Source of the DNA: JAGNLV01 sp964612145
GTDB lineage: Bacteria > Zixibacteria > MSB-5A5 > GN15 > FEB-12
Length of the DNA stretch: 64,000 nt
Assembly: GCA_964612145.1 (NCBI GenBank)
Contig: CAZTBP010000022.1
Coordinates: 1-64,000 of the forward strand
Direction: 5' to 3'
Below the pieces are notes generated by a model. It searched no databases. It was given only the letters and a program-made list of their open reading frames with translations, and had not been told where the DNA came from. The first letter of the stretch is position 1; each line of letters starts with the position of its first letter. Shown piece after piece: positions 26,409-35,007 of the stretch. The position numbers and the translations under genes were made by a program.

Positions 26409-26502
26409 TCACGCCCCCACGGCGCGTGAGTCCCGTAGGGCGGAACCCTTCAGCGGTTCCGTTATTGTTTCCCGACATCGTTCCTACCGACATCGTTCCT
26501 AC
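26409..26502 (+). repeat. REP-like palindromes and a 15-bp tandem duplication
   Basis: TCACGC (26409-26414) / GCGTGA (26424-26429). Then GTAG (26435-26438) with the CGGAACC (26441-26447) / GGTTCCG (26455-26461) stem, the same family as 20716 and 46178. Then CGACATCGTTCCTAC occurs twice in tandem (26473-26487, 26488-26502); on the minus strand each copy begins GTAG. The remaining bases to 26619 hold no gene. Confidence 0.65.
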
Positions 26503-26619
26503 GGATGTGGTTTTCAAATACCCTCCCCTCAAAAATGTCATTCGTTCGAAAGCAGGAACCCAGTGCCTCTTCCCTGCAGAACACGCCCCCTGCGGCTCTG
26601 CCTCGACGCCCCCTGCCCC

Positions 26620-27699
26620 CTACTTCGCAACCACCGGACATCCCCAGCCCGAATGTCCCGACTTGCCCGCGGAACGCCCAAACCGAGCTGACCGAAAGAA
26701 CACCTCCACACCGTTACTCATCCCAGGCATTACAAACGCCTCTTCCTCGGCACAATCACAGTACTGGGCAACATCCACGTCGCGCTCTTCCAGTTCAGCC
26801 AGCGAACGCGCATAATGCGGATCCACGGACTTAACATACTCCTGAACTCCCTCCACCTCATACAGCGCCACACTGATCTCCGTCTGTATATCCTCCTGTA
26901 ACCGCTCAAACGATTCTACAGCACACTCCCGCGCAAACTCTTGCACCGTCCCCTTGCGCAACCTCCCCTCCAGCGCCTCAAACGGCTTCACATCGAAATG
27001 CGACAGGTGCAGGTTGCCCGGCGACGCCATGATGTATCTGGCATAAGGCGACAGCGTACCCACCGTATGCGGCGTTCCCCCGTAACAGGTCGAGAGTACG
27101 ACCAGATCAAACTTCCTTGAATCCGGCGTCAAACCATCCAGAAGGGACCCGAGGTCACCTGCCAGAAATGTCCTGTTATCATAAGATGCGTCATATCCCT
27201 CCCCGTTTACCTCGGGAATCTCATGCCCGAAGTACAAGAATAGCCGGACCGGATTCTCCCGCTCCTGAACACCAAACTGCTCATAGATCATCTGAACCGG
27301 TTCAAACCGCTCGTTACCTTGATCACGCCAGTAGGACTCCTCAGCAAGCAGCTCGCCGTTCCGGTAGTAGTAGAACTTCCCGTCCCGCTTCGGAAAGAGA
27401 AACAGAAAATGACTCAAGGGCTTTTCGTGCAAAATAAACACTTCGGCCGTGGTGTTACTCGAAGCGACCTCCTTTGCCGCTTTTACCACTTCCTCGTCGG
27501 CCCGATACGAGTCGCCCTCGGTATCATGATACAGATACCCGCCGTCCCCGTGAATTACGAACACGACGATATACTCCGGGGCTGCTTCCCCGACCGACAG
27601 GCGCGCTTGCTCGTCGGGTATCGGCGGGAACGTGCTGCACGAGCACAACACCAACGCGGCCACTATCACAATACCGATCCACACTCGCAATCGGATCAT
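26620..27699 (-). CDS. Clostripain-like (C11 family) lipoprotein
   Basis: A lipoprotein of about 359 residues: Met at 27699 is followed by a hydrophobic stretch and LVLCSCSTF, a fair lipobox. The central part carries FLYFGHEIPEV (candidate catalytic His) and DLVVLSTCYGGTPHTVG (candidate catalytic Cys), followed by YARYIMASPGNLHLS, the layout of caspase-fold C11/clostripain peptidases. Such enzymes usually cut after Arg or Lys; specificity here is unknown. It follows a small membrane protein gene (46-nt gap from the longer frame), and the two look like one unit. The frame also allows a start at 27729. Confidence 0.75.
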   Translation of the reverse strand: MIRLRVWIGIVIVAALVLCSCSTFPPIPDEQARLSVGEAAPEYIVVFVIHGDGGYLYHDTEGDSYRADEEVVKAAKEVASSNTTAEVFILHEKPLSHFLFLFPKRDGKFYYYRNGELLAEESYWRDQGNERFEPVQMIYEQFGVQERENPVRLFLYFGHEIPEVNGEGYDASYDNRTFLAGDLGSLLDGLTPDSRKFDLVVLSTCYGGTPHTVGTLSPYARYIMASPGNLHLSHFDVKPFEALEGRLRKGTVQEFARECAVESFERLQEDIQTEISVALYEVEGVQEYVKSVDPHYARSLAELEERDVDVAQYCDCAEEEAFVMPGMSNGVEVFFRSARFGRSAGKSGHSGWGCPVVAK

Positions 27700-27775
27700 A
27701 TCTGGTAATCCATACCGGGCTCCCCGCACTGACTGATCATGCGGATATCAGGTTCCTGCGAGATCCAACAACTGC

Positions 27776-28210
27776 TTAGGCAAGGAGCGCGACAACAATG
27801 ATCAGCAGCAATAACGTCACGATACTCATGGTAACCGTCCTGTCCGCCTGCTCCATATCCTGAACAATGTAGTCCGCAAAATTGTTCAACTGTGTCGCCG
27901 GGACTCCCCCAAACCCATTTTCTCCCGCCAACTCATCTTTCTTTTCCTGAATGTTGGCCTGGAGTCGTTTCAGACCTTCCTTATCCCCGCCCGGAACCAG
28001 CGGTGACATCTGCACCCGGCTAAGTGCCTCGGACATTCTCTCCAGTTCCGTTTCGAGAATGTCGCGCTTCTCCGCGGGATCATCTACCGCCTTTACCTTC
28101 GTCGCGACATCATTGAAAAACTCCTGTACATTCTCTTGCGCCTGCACAGCGCCCGCAAAAGTGAACACAAGAATGATCAATGAACACATAACGACAGTCT
28201 TCCTCAACAT
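27776..28210 (-). CDS. Exported helical protein with C-terminal membrane anchor
   Basis: A 144-residue protein: a signal peptide (cleavage near VQAQ-EN), a charged helical domain of about 95 residues, and a single C-terminal hydrophobic helix (about residues 126-144). The ATG follows GAGGAG with a good spacing. I do not recognise the family. It precedes the clostripain-like gene on the same strand, so it may be its partner or substrate, but nothing in the sequence proves this. Confidence 0.65.
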   Translation of the reverse strand: MLRKTVVMCSLIILVFTFAGAVQAQENVQEFFNDVATKVKAVDDPAEKRDILETELERMSEALSRVQMSPLVPGGDKEGLKRLQANIQEKKDELAGENGFGGVPATQLNNFADYIVQDMEQADRTVTMSIVTLLLLIIVVALLA

Positions 28211-28850
28211 GGTTGCTCCTCATTTTGGGTTAGCAGAACCTATTTCTGTTTTCTGTGTAATGATACTAATGTTGATGTATACCGCCGGCATTATTCAGAC
28301 GATACCTCTGATGTCTTTCCGGACGGTCGCTTAAACTTACAAGCAAATTGCAAATGGATGGAATATGGCGTGAAGATGCTTGTCAAATCCTATAACCAAT
28401 TGCGCGCACGTTTGTTCCGCTTCCTCCATGTTCCCGGTGTACGATCCGGTACAGAAAATCCTGCTGTGCCTGCACCCGCTCTCGCGCATCCTCGACTTCG
28501 GACGATTCCTCGTTCGTAAAAATGTGGCTCATGTTAGTCTGCCAGGAAGAGTGCTTCCCCCAGCCACAACGATCTCGAACAGTTCATATAGACCAACATC
28601 GAGCAAGCCCATTCCCGCCTCTCCGAGAGAATCGAACACCGCTTCCTGAAACATACCCAACGGACCCTCCACCTGATTCGACCCGAAGCTCGAACACCCA
28701 CGGTGCGAGGGCCATTCGCGCAAACTACGATCCCGGCTGCCCCGACGCAGCTCACACGCCTTCCGCCCTGCACTTTCACATAATTTGTGATGGGCTTACG
28801 CCCACCAAAAAAGAGTGGCTTTACCACCCGCGATGTCATATTATTACCCT
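28211..28850. other. Long intergenic region, possible decayed gene on the minus strand
   Basis: No confident gene in 640 bases. On the minus strand two short frames follow each other with an ATGA overlap: 28529-28723 (containing QEAVFDSLGEAGMGLLDVGL) and 28383-28532 (49 residues, containing RERVQAQQDFLYRIVHREH). They could be fragments of one disrupted gene or chance frames; I do not recognise either. Confidence 0.3.
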
Positions 28851-29345
28851 ATGAAGACATTTATTCACATCCTCACCCTCTCGGCGCTCGTGGCCATCGC
28901 CGCCCTCGGCTGCGGCCAGTCATCTGACACCGCCGACACCACTACCCCCGAAACCACCTTCCCATACTGGCTGAAAGGCTCCTGGGAATACCTCAACACT
29001 GACTCTCCCACTTACGAACGCTGGGTCACCATCGACTCCACCACTCTCGACGGGTTCGGTTTTGGCGTCACCGACGGCGACACTACTACCTGGGAACGCC
29101 TCCAGATCACCGACACCGACTCCGGCCTCTACTACATCGCCATCGTCGGCCACAGCCCCGACCCGGTCGGCTTCAAACTCACCGAGCACGACAAGACCAC
29201 CCTCGTATTTGAAAACCCGGACCACGACTTCCCCACCAGTCTCACTTACACCCGGCATACCAATGACTCCGTCACGGTCACTGTCGCGGGCCCGTCCGAT
29301 TCAGGGCTCATCGCGCGCGACATCCACCTCCGCCGCTTCCCATAG
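28851..29345 (+). CDS. DUF6265-like lipoprotein
   Basis: A 164-residue protein starting MKTFIHILTLSAL with a lipobox ALGCGQ. The mature part has FPYWLKGSWEY, TYERWVTIDSTTLDGFG and LVFENPDHDFPTSLTYTR, matching the small beta-barrel-like DUF6265 domain (conserved FENP.HDFP). Function unknown; a periplasmic, lipid-anchored location is expected. The frame extends upstream to 28815, but ATG at 28851 gives the proper signal peptide. Confidence 0.8.
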   Translation: MKTFIHILTLSALVAIAALGCGQSSDTADTTTPETTFPYWLKGSWEYLNTDSPTYERWVTIDSTTLDGFGFGVTDGDTTTWERLQITDTDSGLYYIAIVGHSPDPVGFKLTEHDKTTLVFENPDHDFPTSLTYTRHTNDSVTVTVAGPSDSGLIARDIHLRRFP

Positions 29346-29658
29346 TCTTATGCAATCGGCCGCCATAACATAGGCTTCATACACCACCATCTTGACCCTA
29401 TCATATTAGCAGCACTGAGCATGCGAATGCCAGACAGCCACCACCGATAAACACCGAGAGTCGATGCACCCGGGCAAATGTGCATCAGCCTCGGATCGGT
29501 CGGTACCCCCATCCATGGTTGCACGCAACTCTGGGAATCTTCGCATGACGGAAGGAACGGTTTACTGTGGTCGAGCGGGAGGCAACGTTCAACGACACGT
29601 ATTTCAATTCAAACATGACTTCTGTCGCACACACGCGACATGAGAAAGGATACTCATT
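29346..29658. other. Intergenic region before the Cys-rich secreted protein
   Basis: 313 bases with no gene, tRNA or clear terminator that I can support. An AAGGA ribosome-binding site lies at its end, before the GTG at 29659. Confidence 0.4.
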
Positions 29659-29964
29659 GTGAATAAGACGAAATGGACCCTCGCCATCGCGGCTGTTTTG
29701 ACCGTAGCGATGCTTCTGGGCGTAACGCTCTCAACCGCTATCGCCAAACCACCCAAGCTCGGCACCTACAAGTGCATTAGTGGCGACTACTACTTGTGCA
29801 CCGCAGTCAGCACAAACCCGCTGGTGGAATGCTGCGAGCTGGTCAGCTCCGGCTGTGATCAGTGCCAGGAGAACTGGTGGTGGTACACTGATGGCCAGGG
29901 CAATACCTATACGTGCACCGAGCAGTATGGCGGCGGAACCTGTGTTCTGCACAATTGCAACTAA
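29659..29964 (+). CDS. Small secreted cysteine-rich protein
   Basis: A 101-residue protein with a signal peptide (about 30 residues, ending STAIA-KPP) and a 70-residue mature part holding nine Cys, among them a CC pair and a CDQC motif, plus a WWWY run. It starts with GTG behind AAGGA. I recognise no family. Disulfide-rich extracellular or periplasmic structure is likely. A GTCGTCG/CGACGAC hairpin (29983-30000) follows the gene but lacks a T-run. Confidence 0.62.
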   Translation: MNKTKWTLAIAAVLTVAMLLGVTLSTAIAKPPKLGTYKCISGDYYLCTAVSTNPLVECCELVSSGCDQCQENWWWYTDGQGNTYTCTEQYGGGTCVLHNCN

Positions 29965-30061
29965 CACGCATCGACCTTAGACGTCGTCGCTGACGACGAC
30001 AAGACGTAGCTGACCGCTCGACCCGGCCGTCCCCCCCGTGATTACCGCGCTCTCCCCTGCC

Positions 30062-31585
30062 CTACTCCAAATTCCCCACCGCCTCTTCAACCGCCTCCAA
30101 AATCTCGCACCGCTCCACCAGCGCTTTCATCGCGTTATGATCCGGATGCAGCGGTCGATCAATATCCAGAAAATCGACGTACTTCCGCACCACCCCGAGC
30201 GCCGTCGTGGTACCATTGCCGAACGTATAGTCCCGAAGGTCCAGCGCCTGCGCCGCCGCCATGTACTCAATCCCTAACACTCCAAACGCGTTCTCCAGAA
30301 TCTGCTGGTTCTTGTGTACCGTGTTCATCCCCATCGAGACAAAATCCTCCTGGTCCGCCGCCGCCGGAATTGACTGAATCGACGCCGGCGTTGACAAAAT
30401 CCGCTGCTCAACAATAAGCGTATCCGCCGTGTACTGCGACAGCATCAGCCCCGAGAACATCCCCGCCCCCTTTGTCAGAAACGGCGGCAGGCCGACACTC
30501 AGCGCCGGATTATTTAACCGATTCATCCGCCGCTCCGACATCACGCTGATCATCGTCACGCACGCCCCGGCCATATCCATCGGCACCGAAACCGGGGTCC
30601 CCTGAAAATTTGCCCCGGAAAGCTGCAAATTCTCTTCCGGCCAGAATACCGGATTATCCCCCACGCCGTTCAACTCGATCTCGACCTGCGACCGCGCGTA
30701 CACCAGCGCATCGTGCGCTGCGCCGACTACCTGCGGTGTCGACCGCATTGAATACGCATCCTGTATCTTACACTGAATCCGGTTCTCCGCCAAGTCCCCC
30801 CCGGCGACCACTTTCCTAATTGCCTTTGCCGACCGCACCGCCCCACGAAATCCCCGGATTTCGTGCAGCTTCGCCGTATACGGCCGCATGTTCGCCTTCA
30901 GCGCCTCCAACGACATCGCACACGCAATCTCCGCCTGCTTCAACCACCGATTGGCATCGTACAGCCACAACGCACTGACTGCCGTAATGAAATTCGATCC
31001 ATTGATAACCGCCAGCCCGTCGCGGGCCTGCAACCCCGGAATCTCGATCCCGACCTTCTCCAGCGCCTCTTTCCCCGGCAGCAGCTTGCCCTCGAAATAT
31101 GCCTTCCCCTCTCCCATCATCAACAGCCCTATCTGCGCCATCGGCGCGAGATCCCCGCACGCTCCCACCGAACCCTTCGCGCAAACATACGGCGTCACGC
31201 CCTTGTTGAGCATCTCCACTAGTGTCTGCGTTATTTCCGGTCGGCATGCCGAATTACCATGCGCATGCACATTAGCCCGCCCGAGCATCGCCCCCCGCAC
31301 CCACTCGATTGGCATCGCCTCACCAATCCCGGCCGCATGATTGTAGATCAGGTATTTCTGAAACTCCTTTACCTGATCGTCAGTCAGGACGACCTCGGAA
31401 AACTCACCGATCCCCGTATTGATCCCGTACATGATCTCACCGGCCTCAATCTTCCTCTCCAGCATGGCACGGCACGCCTTGATGCGCTCCACCGAGTCGT
31501 CAGCCAGTTGTACCTTTTCACCATGACGGGCCACCGCCACTACTTTCTCTATCGTGAGCCCGGAACCGTTGAGAATTATCGACAT
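30062..31585 (-). CDS. hutH: Aromatic amino acid/histidine ammonia-lyase with Ala-Cys-Gly MIO site
   Basis: About 507 residues of the MIO-dependent lyase family that removes ammonia from histidine or aromatic amino acids. Met at 31585 follows GAGG by eight bases. Tyr53 in IMYGINTG and the N82-H83 pair in YNHAAG match HAL active-site positions; the Glu in QEDFVSM is HAL-like rather than PAL-like. The cofactor tripeptide is A142-C143-G144 (codons GCG TGC GGG) where ASG is nearly universal. No hutU, hutI or hutG lies nearby, so the physiological substrate is uncertain. Confidence 0.85.
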   Translation of the reverse strand: MSIILNGSGLTIEKVVAVARHGEKVQLADDSVERIKACRAMLERKIEAGEIMYGINTGIGEFSEVVLTDDQVKEFQKYLIYNHAAGIGEAMPIEWVRGAMLGRANVHAHGNSACRPEITQTLVEMLNKGVTPYVCAKGSVGACGDLAPMAQIGLLMMGEGKAYFEGKLLPGKEALEKVGIEIPGLQARDGLAVINGSNFITAVSALWLYDANRWLKQAEIACAMSLEALKANMRPYTAKLHEIRGFRGAVRSAKAIRKVVAGGDLAENRIQCKIQDAYSMRSTPQVVGAAHDALVYARSQVEIELNGVGDNPVFWPEENLQLSGANFQGTPVSVPMDMAGACVTMISVMSERRMNRLNNPALSVGLPPFLTKGAGMFSGLMLSQYTADTLIVEQRILSTPASIQSIPAAADQEDFVSMGMNTVHKNQQILENAFGVLGIEYMAAAQALDLRDYTFGNGTTTALGVVRKYVDFLDIDRPLHPDHNAMKALVERCEILEAVEEAVGNLE

Positions 31586-31913
31586 CGTTTTATCCTCTGC
31601 GACAAAATGCAATCAGTGAACAGACGGAGTGTTTCTCCGGTTGTTAGCAATGTATAAGGAAATTGAATCCGGCACAGGACTGCGGCGTTTGCCCTCTCGC
31701 CGTGCCGAACAACTGACATGAATCGGCTTAGGTGTCGGGAAGCCCCGAGGCAGAGGTTGGCTGATAACGCGGAATCACACTTGTGATTAACGTCGGATTT
31801 GGCGTCGCTTTTGTGATGGTCGCTTTGACAAAACTCATTTATCAGCCTCCAATGCCCCAAGATAAGAAGCCAAAACCGGTTGTCAATCGGATTCCATACG
31901 GATATACTGAACT
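31586..31913. other. Divergent intergenic region, hutH / DnaQ-WYL
   Basis: About 328 bases that must carry promoters for both directions. On the plus strand a TTGACA lies at about 31828 without a good -10 box at standard spacing, and TATACT lies only a few bases before the GTG start. I see nothing further that I can support. Confidence 0.35.
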
Positions 31914-32759
31914 GTGGATAAGAGCGACTACATCAACGAATATCTCCGGCGACAGGTCTTTGTCGCCTTCGACACCGAAACTACCGGGCTTTGGGCCCCC
32001 GTCAATCGCGTTGTCGAAATCGGCGCCATCAAATTCGAACTCGAGGTCGAAGGCGGCCAGACCTTCCAGTCGCTGATAAACCCTGAACGCACGATGCCGA
32101 TGGATGTAATCGGCGTCCACGGCATCACCGACGCTATGGTCATGGACGCTCCCGCCGCTCCGGAGGTCCTCCAACAATTCAAAGAATTCTGCGGCAGCGA
32201 CACCATCCTCATCGCCCACAACGCCCCCTTTGACATCTCCTTCGTCGGCATGGAATTCGCCCGCGCCAACATTCCCCCGCCGGAGAATATCATCATCGAT
32301 TCCGTCGACATCCTCCACCGCACTATCCCCGGCCAGCCCTCTTACGCCCTCGAGGCTATGGCCCGACGCTTCAGCCTCGCCTCCTCACAGGAACACCGTG
32401 CCCTCGAGGATGCCCGACTCGTTGCCGAACTCTTCCGCATCGCCGCCCCAAATATCGAAAGCATAGGCAAGAAGGAGGACTGGCCCAAACATGTTGCCGC
32501 CTACACCATGTCCGACTGGCACGACGACACCATTCGGCTCCCCCGCGAATACGCCGAACTCGACCAGGCCATCCGCCAGCATCAGCGCATCACCATCGTC
32601 TACGAAGCCAAACCGAACGTCCCCCAGCGCCGCACTATCCAGACCCGCCGCATACACAAACGCCGCGATGTTTACTACATCGAGGGCTTCTGCGAAAAAG
32701 CCAGGGCCGACCGCACTTTTCGCCTTGACCGTATAACCCGCTACACCGTGCTGGAATAG
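31914..32759 (+). CDS. DnaQ-like 3'-5' exonuclease fused to a C-terminal WYL-like domain
   Basis: 281 residues. The DEDDh exonuclease domain (about 15-185) has FDTETTGL (D20, E22), AHNAPFD and the HRALEDA motif. The C-terminal part (about 212-281) has AIRQHQRITIVYEAK, QTRRIHKRRDVYYIEGF and FRLDRI, the pattern of WYL domains, which bind nucleic acids or nucleotide ligands in regulators and defence proteins. It starts with GTG. A DNA or RNA trimming role steered by the WYL domain is inferred. The next gene starts 12 nt downstream. Confidence 0.88.
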   Translation: MDKSDYINEYLRRQVFVAFDTETTGLWAPVNRVVEIGAIKFELEVEGGQTFQSLINPERTMPMDVIGVHGITDAMVMDAPAAPEVLQQFKEFCGSDTILIAHNAPFDISFVGMEFARANIPPPENIIIDSVDILHRTIPGQPSYALEAMARRFSLASSQEHRALEDARLVAELFRIAAPNIESIGKKEDWPKHVAAYTMSDWHDDTIRLPREYAELDQAIRQHQRITIVYEAKPNVPQRRTIQTRRIHKRRDVYYIEGFCEKARADRTFRLDRITRYTVLE

Positions 32760-32771
32760 TGCCGATTACCG

Positions 32772-34940
32772 ATGATTTTCCGATTCAACAAATCTTCGGC
32801 TCCGCCGCAACTCCTCTGGCTGGTCCTCCTCGTCGCCTTTGGCCTCCGAATCGCCTACCTTATCATTTACAGCGGCCTGCCCGAATGGGACCAACTCACC
32901 GTCGACGCCAACTTCCACCATCACTGGGCGCAGCGAATCGCCGATGGCAACATCCTCGGCGACACCACTTTCTTCCGCGCCCCGCTCTACATTTACCTCC
33001 TTGCGCTTCTCTATTTGGTCTTCGGTTCCTCCCTCTGGGTTGGGCATATTCTCGGTCTGCTGCTCGGCCTTGCCTCCGTCGCTATGACCTACCGCCTCGG
33101 CCATCGCCTTTTCGGCCAGTCCGTCGGACTCATCGCCTCGGCCATCCACGCCCTCTACCCGATTGCCATGTATTTTGAGCAGGAGCTTCTCGTCGAACCG
33201 CTCTTCCTGCTGCTGCTGGTGATCGCACTCGAACGACTTGTCGCCTGGTACCACGACGGCCTCCCCCGCGATGCCTTCCTGACCGCTCTGTTCACCGGCC
33301 TTGCCGCCATAACGCGCCCGACCGGCCTGCTCCTTATCCCCATTATCCTGATCGTGCTGATCGTCCGGCGCAAAGAACTTTCTGGTATTGCCAAACACAC
33401 AGCCCTCGTCATAGTCGCCCTGCTTGCAACAATCGGGCCTATCACCACTCGCAACATTGTCGTCGCCGACGACCCCACTCTCATCGCCTCCTCAGGAGGC
33501 ATCAACCTGTTCATTGGCAACAATCCCGAAGCCGACGGTGTCTCGGCTGTCCTGCCCCCTCCGCTGGGCCCCAACTGGCGCCTCGACCAGGTTAAGTACC
33601 ACGCTGAGCAGTACTACGGCGCCGATCTCACCTGGGGCGAAGTCTCCGTCTACTGGCGCAACCGCGCCATAATATGGGCTACCGAAAATCCGGGCGACTT
33701 CCTTTCCCTGTATGCCAAAAAACTGTACCTGCACTTCTCTAACCAGCTCATCTCCAATAACCGCGAATTGGACCGGTTCCTCGGCAGCATCCAATTTTTC
33801 CGCTACAATATCTTTAGTTTCATCCTTGTCTTCGGATTCGCAGTGATCGGCCTTGCCGCCGGTGGCTGGCGCGGACGCGGCACCTGGCCCCTGCTCGCAT
33901 TTGGCGGAATATACCTGCTGGTCTCCGCCCTCTTTTTTTACGCCACTCGCTTCCGCTATCCTCTCCTGCCGCTTTTCTTCATCTTCGCCGCCTACGGCGG
34001 CGTACGAATCGTCAGTCTCCGCCAGGAGAACCCCACCCGTGCCCTCGCTGTCGGACTGATCGGCGTCGCCGCCGCTATCCTCTCCCTGTTGAATTTTGCC
34101 CCCCTGCCTGAGCGCACCTCCACCCACGCCCTCAGCGAGCGCGGCCTCTACCACTTTTCGCAGGGGAACTATGACCGCGCCCTGCAATACCAGCGGGCCG
34201 CTTTGCGAGCCGACCCCGACTACCCCGGCAGCCACAACAGCCTCGGCGCGACATTCCTCCGGATGCAGCGACTCGACTCCGCCGTCGTCCACTTCCAGGC
34301 CGAGCTCGACCGCCACCCCTGGTTCACCGGCGCACTCACAAACCTCGCCTACGCCCACCTGATTGCCGGCAACCTCGACCGCGCGCAGCAATTCGCACGC
34401 GATGCCATCGACCGAGAACCCTACCGCTACAATCCCAACAGCATCCTGCTGCGCACTCTGTACAGCGACAGCACGGTCCCCGGCGCAACCCTCATCGCCG
34501 AATCACGCGCCACCGCGAATCGAACCAACAACGACATCTACCTTCTCAACGACGCCGCCGAACTCCTTATCGGCCGCCAGATCGGCGACGCCTCCCGCGA
34601 CCTCCTCCTGCGCGCCCTCGAAGCCAAACCGCCGCCGATCGAAACCGACCACGAGGCCTTCCGCCACACCTTCCGGCACAGCCACGAACACATGAATGCC
34701 CAGCGCGCCCGCGCCGCCGTCCAGCTCAGTTTCCTCTACGGACTCGATAACAAGTTTGCCGATGCCCTCCTCTACGCCCGCAAAGCCGTCCGGTGGGATC
34801 CTTCCCTGATACAGGCCTGGCTGAATGTCCACAACGCCTACCGATCACTCGGACGCAACCAGGCCGCCGATTCGGTCCTGTCCGAAGCCGCCGAGCGCTT
34901 CCCCAACGACCCGACCATCCGCCAATACCGCCACCGATAA
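32772..34940 (+). CDS. GT39-type membrane glycosyltransferase with TPR repeats
   Basis: 722 residues. The N-terminal half is a multi-pass PMT/ArnT-like GT-C fold: the first periplasmic loop has DANFHHHWAQRI with a candidate catalytic Asp, and TFFRAPLYIYLLA is the family motif. A conserved ITTRNIVVADDPTLIASSGG segment and a loop with GNNPEADG follow. From about residue 450 the protein is a run of TPRs (RGLYHFSQGNYDRALQYQRA and others). It probably moves sugars from polyprenyl phosphate to a periplasmic acceptor; the acceptor is unknown. A paralogue lies at 57651-59825. Confidence 0.85.
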   Translation: MIFRFNKSSAPPQLLWLVLLVAFGLRIAYLIIYSGLPEWDQLTVDANFHHHWAQRIADGNILGDTTFFRAPLYIYLLALLYLVFGSSLWVGHILGLLLGLASVAMTYRLGHRLFGQSVGLIASAIHALYPIAMYFEQELLVEPLFLLLLVIALERLVAWYHDGLPRDAFLTALFTGLAAITRPTGLLLIPIILIVLIVRRKELSGIAKHTALVIVALLATIGPITTRNIVVADDPTLIASSGGINLFIGNNPEADGVSAVLPPPLGPNWRLDQVKYHAEQYYGADLTWGEVSVYWRNRAIIWATENPGDFLSLYAKKLYLHFSNQLISNNRELDRFLGSIQFFRYNIFSFILVFGFAVIGLAAGGWRGRGTWPLLAFGGIYLLVSALFFYATRFRYPLLPLFFIFAAYGGVRIVSLRQENPTRALAVGLIGVAAAILSLLNFAPLPERTSTHALSERGLYHFSQGNYDRALQYQRAALRADPDYPGSHNSLGATFLRMQRLDSAVVHFQAELDRHPWFTGALTNLAYAHLIAGNLDRAQQFARDAIDREPYRYNPNSILLRTLYSDSTVPGATLIAESRATANRTNNDIYLLNDAAELLIGRQIGDASRDLLLRALEAKPPPIETDHEAFRHTFRHSHEHMNAQRARAAVQLSFLYGLDNKFADALLYARKAVRWDPSLIQAWLNVHNAYRSLGRNQAADSVLSEAAERFPNDPTIRQYRHR

Positions 34941-34950
34941 CCGGCAGCAA

Positions 34951-34981
34951 AAGAAAACCCACGGTGTCGCCACCACGGGTA
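34951..34981 (-). terminator. Predicted terminator of the DUF5916 gene
   Basis: On the minus strand ACCC-GTGGTG pairs with CACC-GTGGGT around a short loop, with an internal 2x2 mismatch, followed by TTTTCTTTT. It lies between convergent genes. Confidence 0.5.
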
Positions 34982-35007
34982 TCCAGCTGTTTCACCCTCG
35001 CGACAGG

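Noticed and set aside
33492..34391. 299-residue minus-strand frame opposite the GT39-TPR gene
   Set aside because: Low-complexity antisense frame. The plus strand has clear GT39 and TPR motifs.
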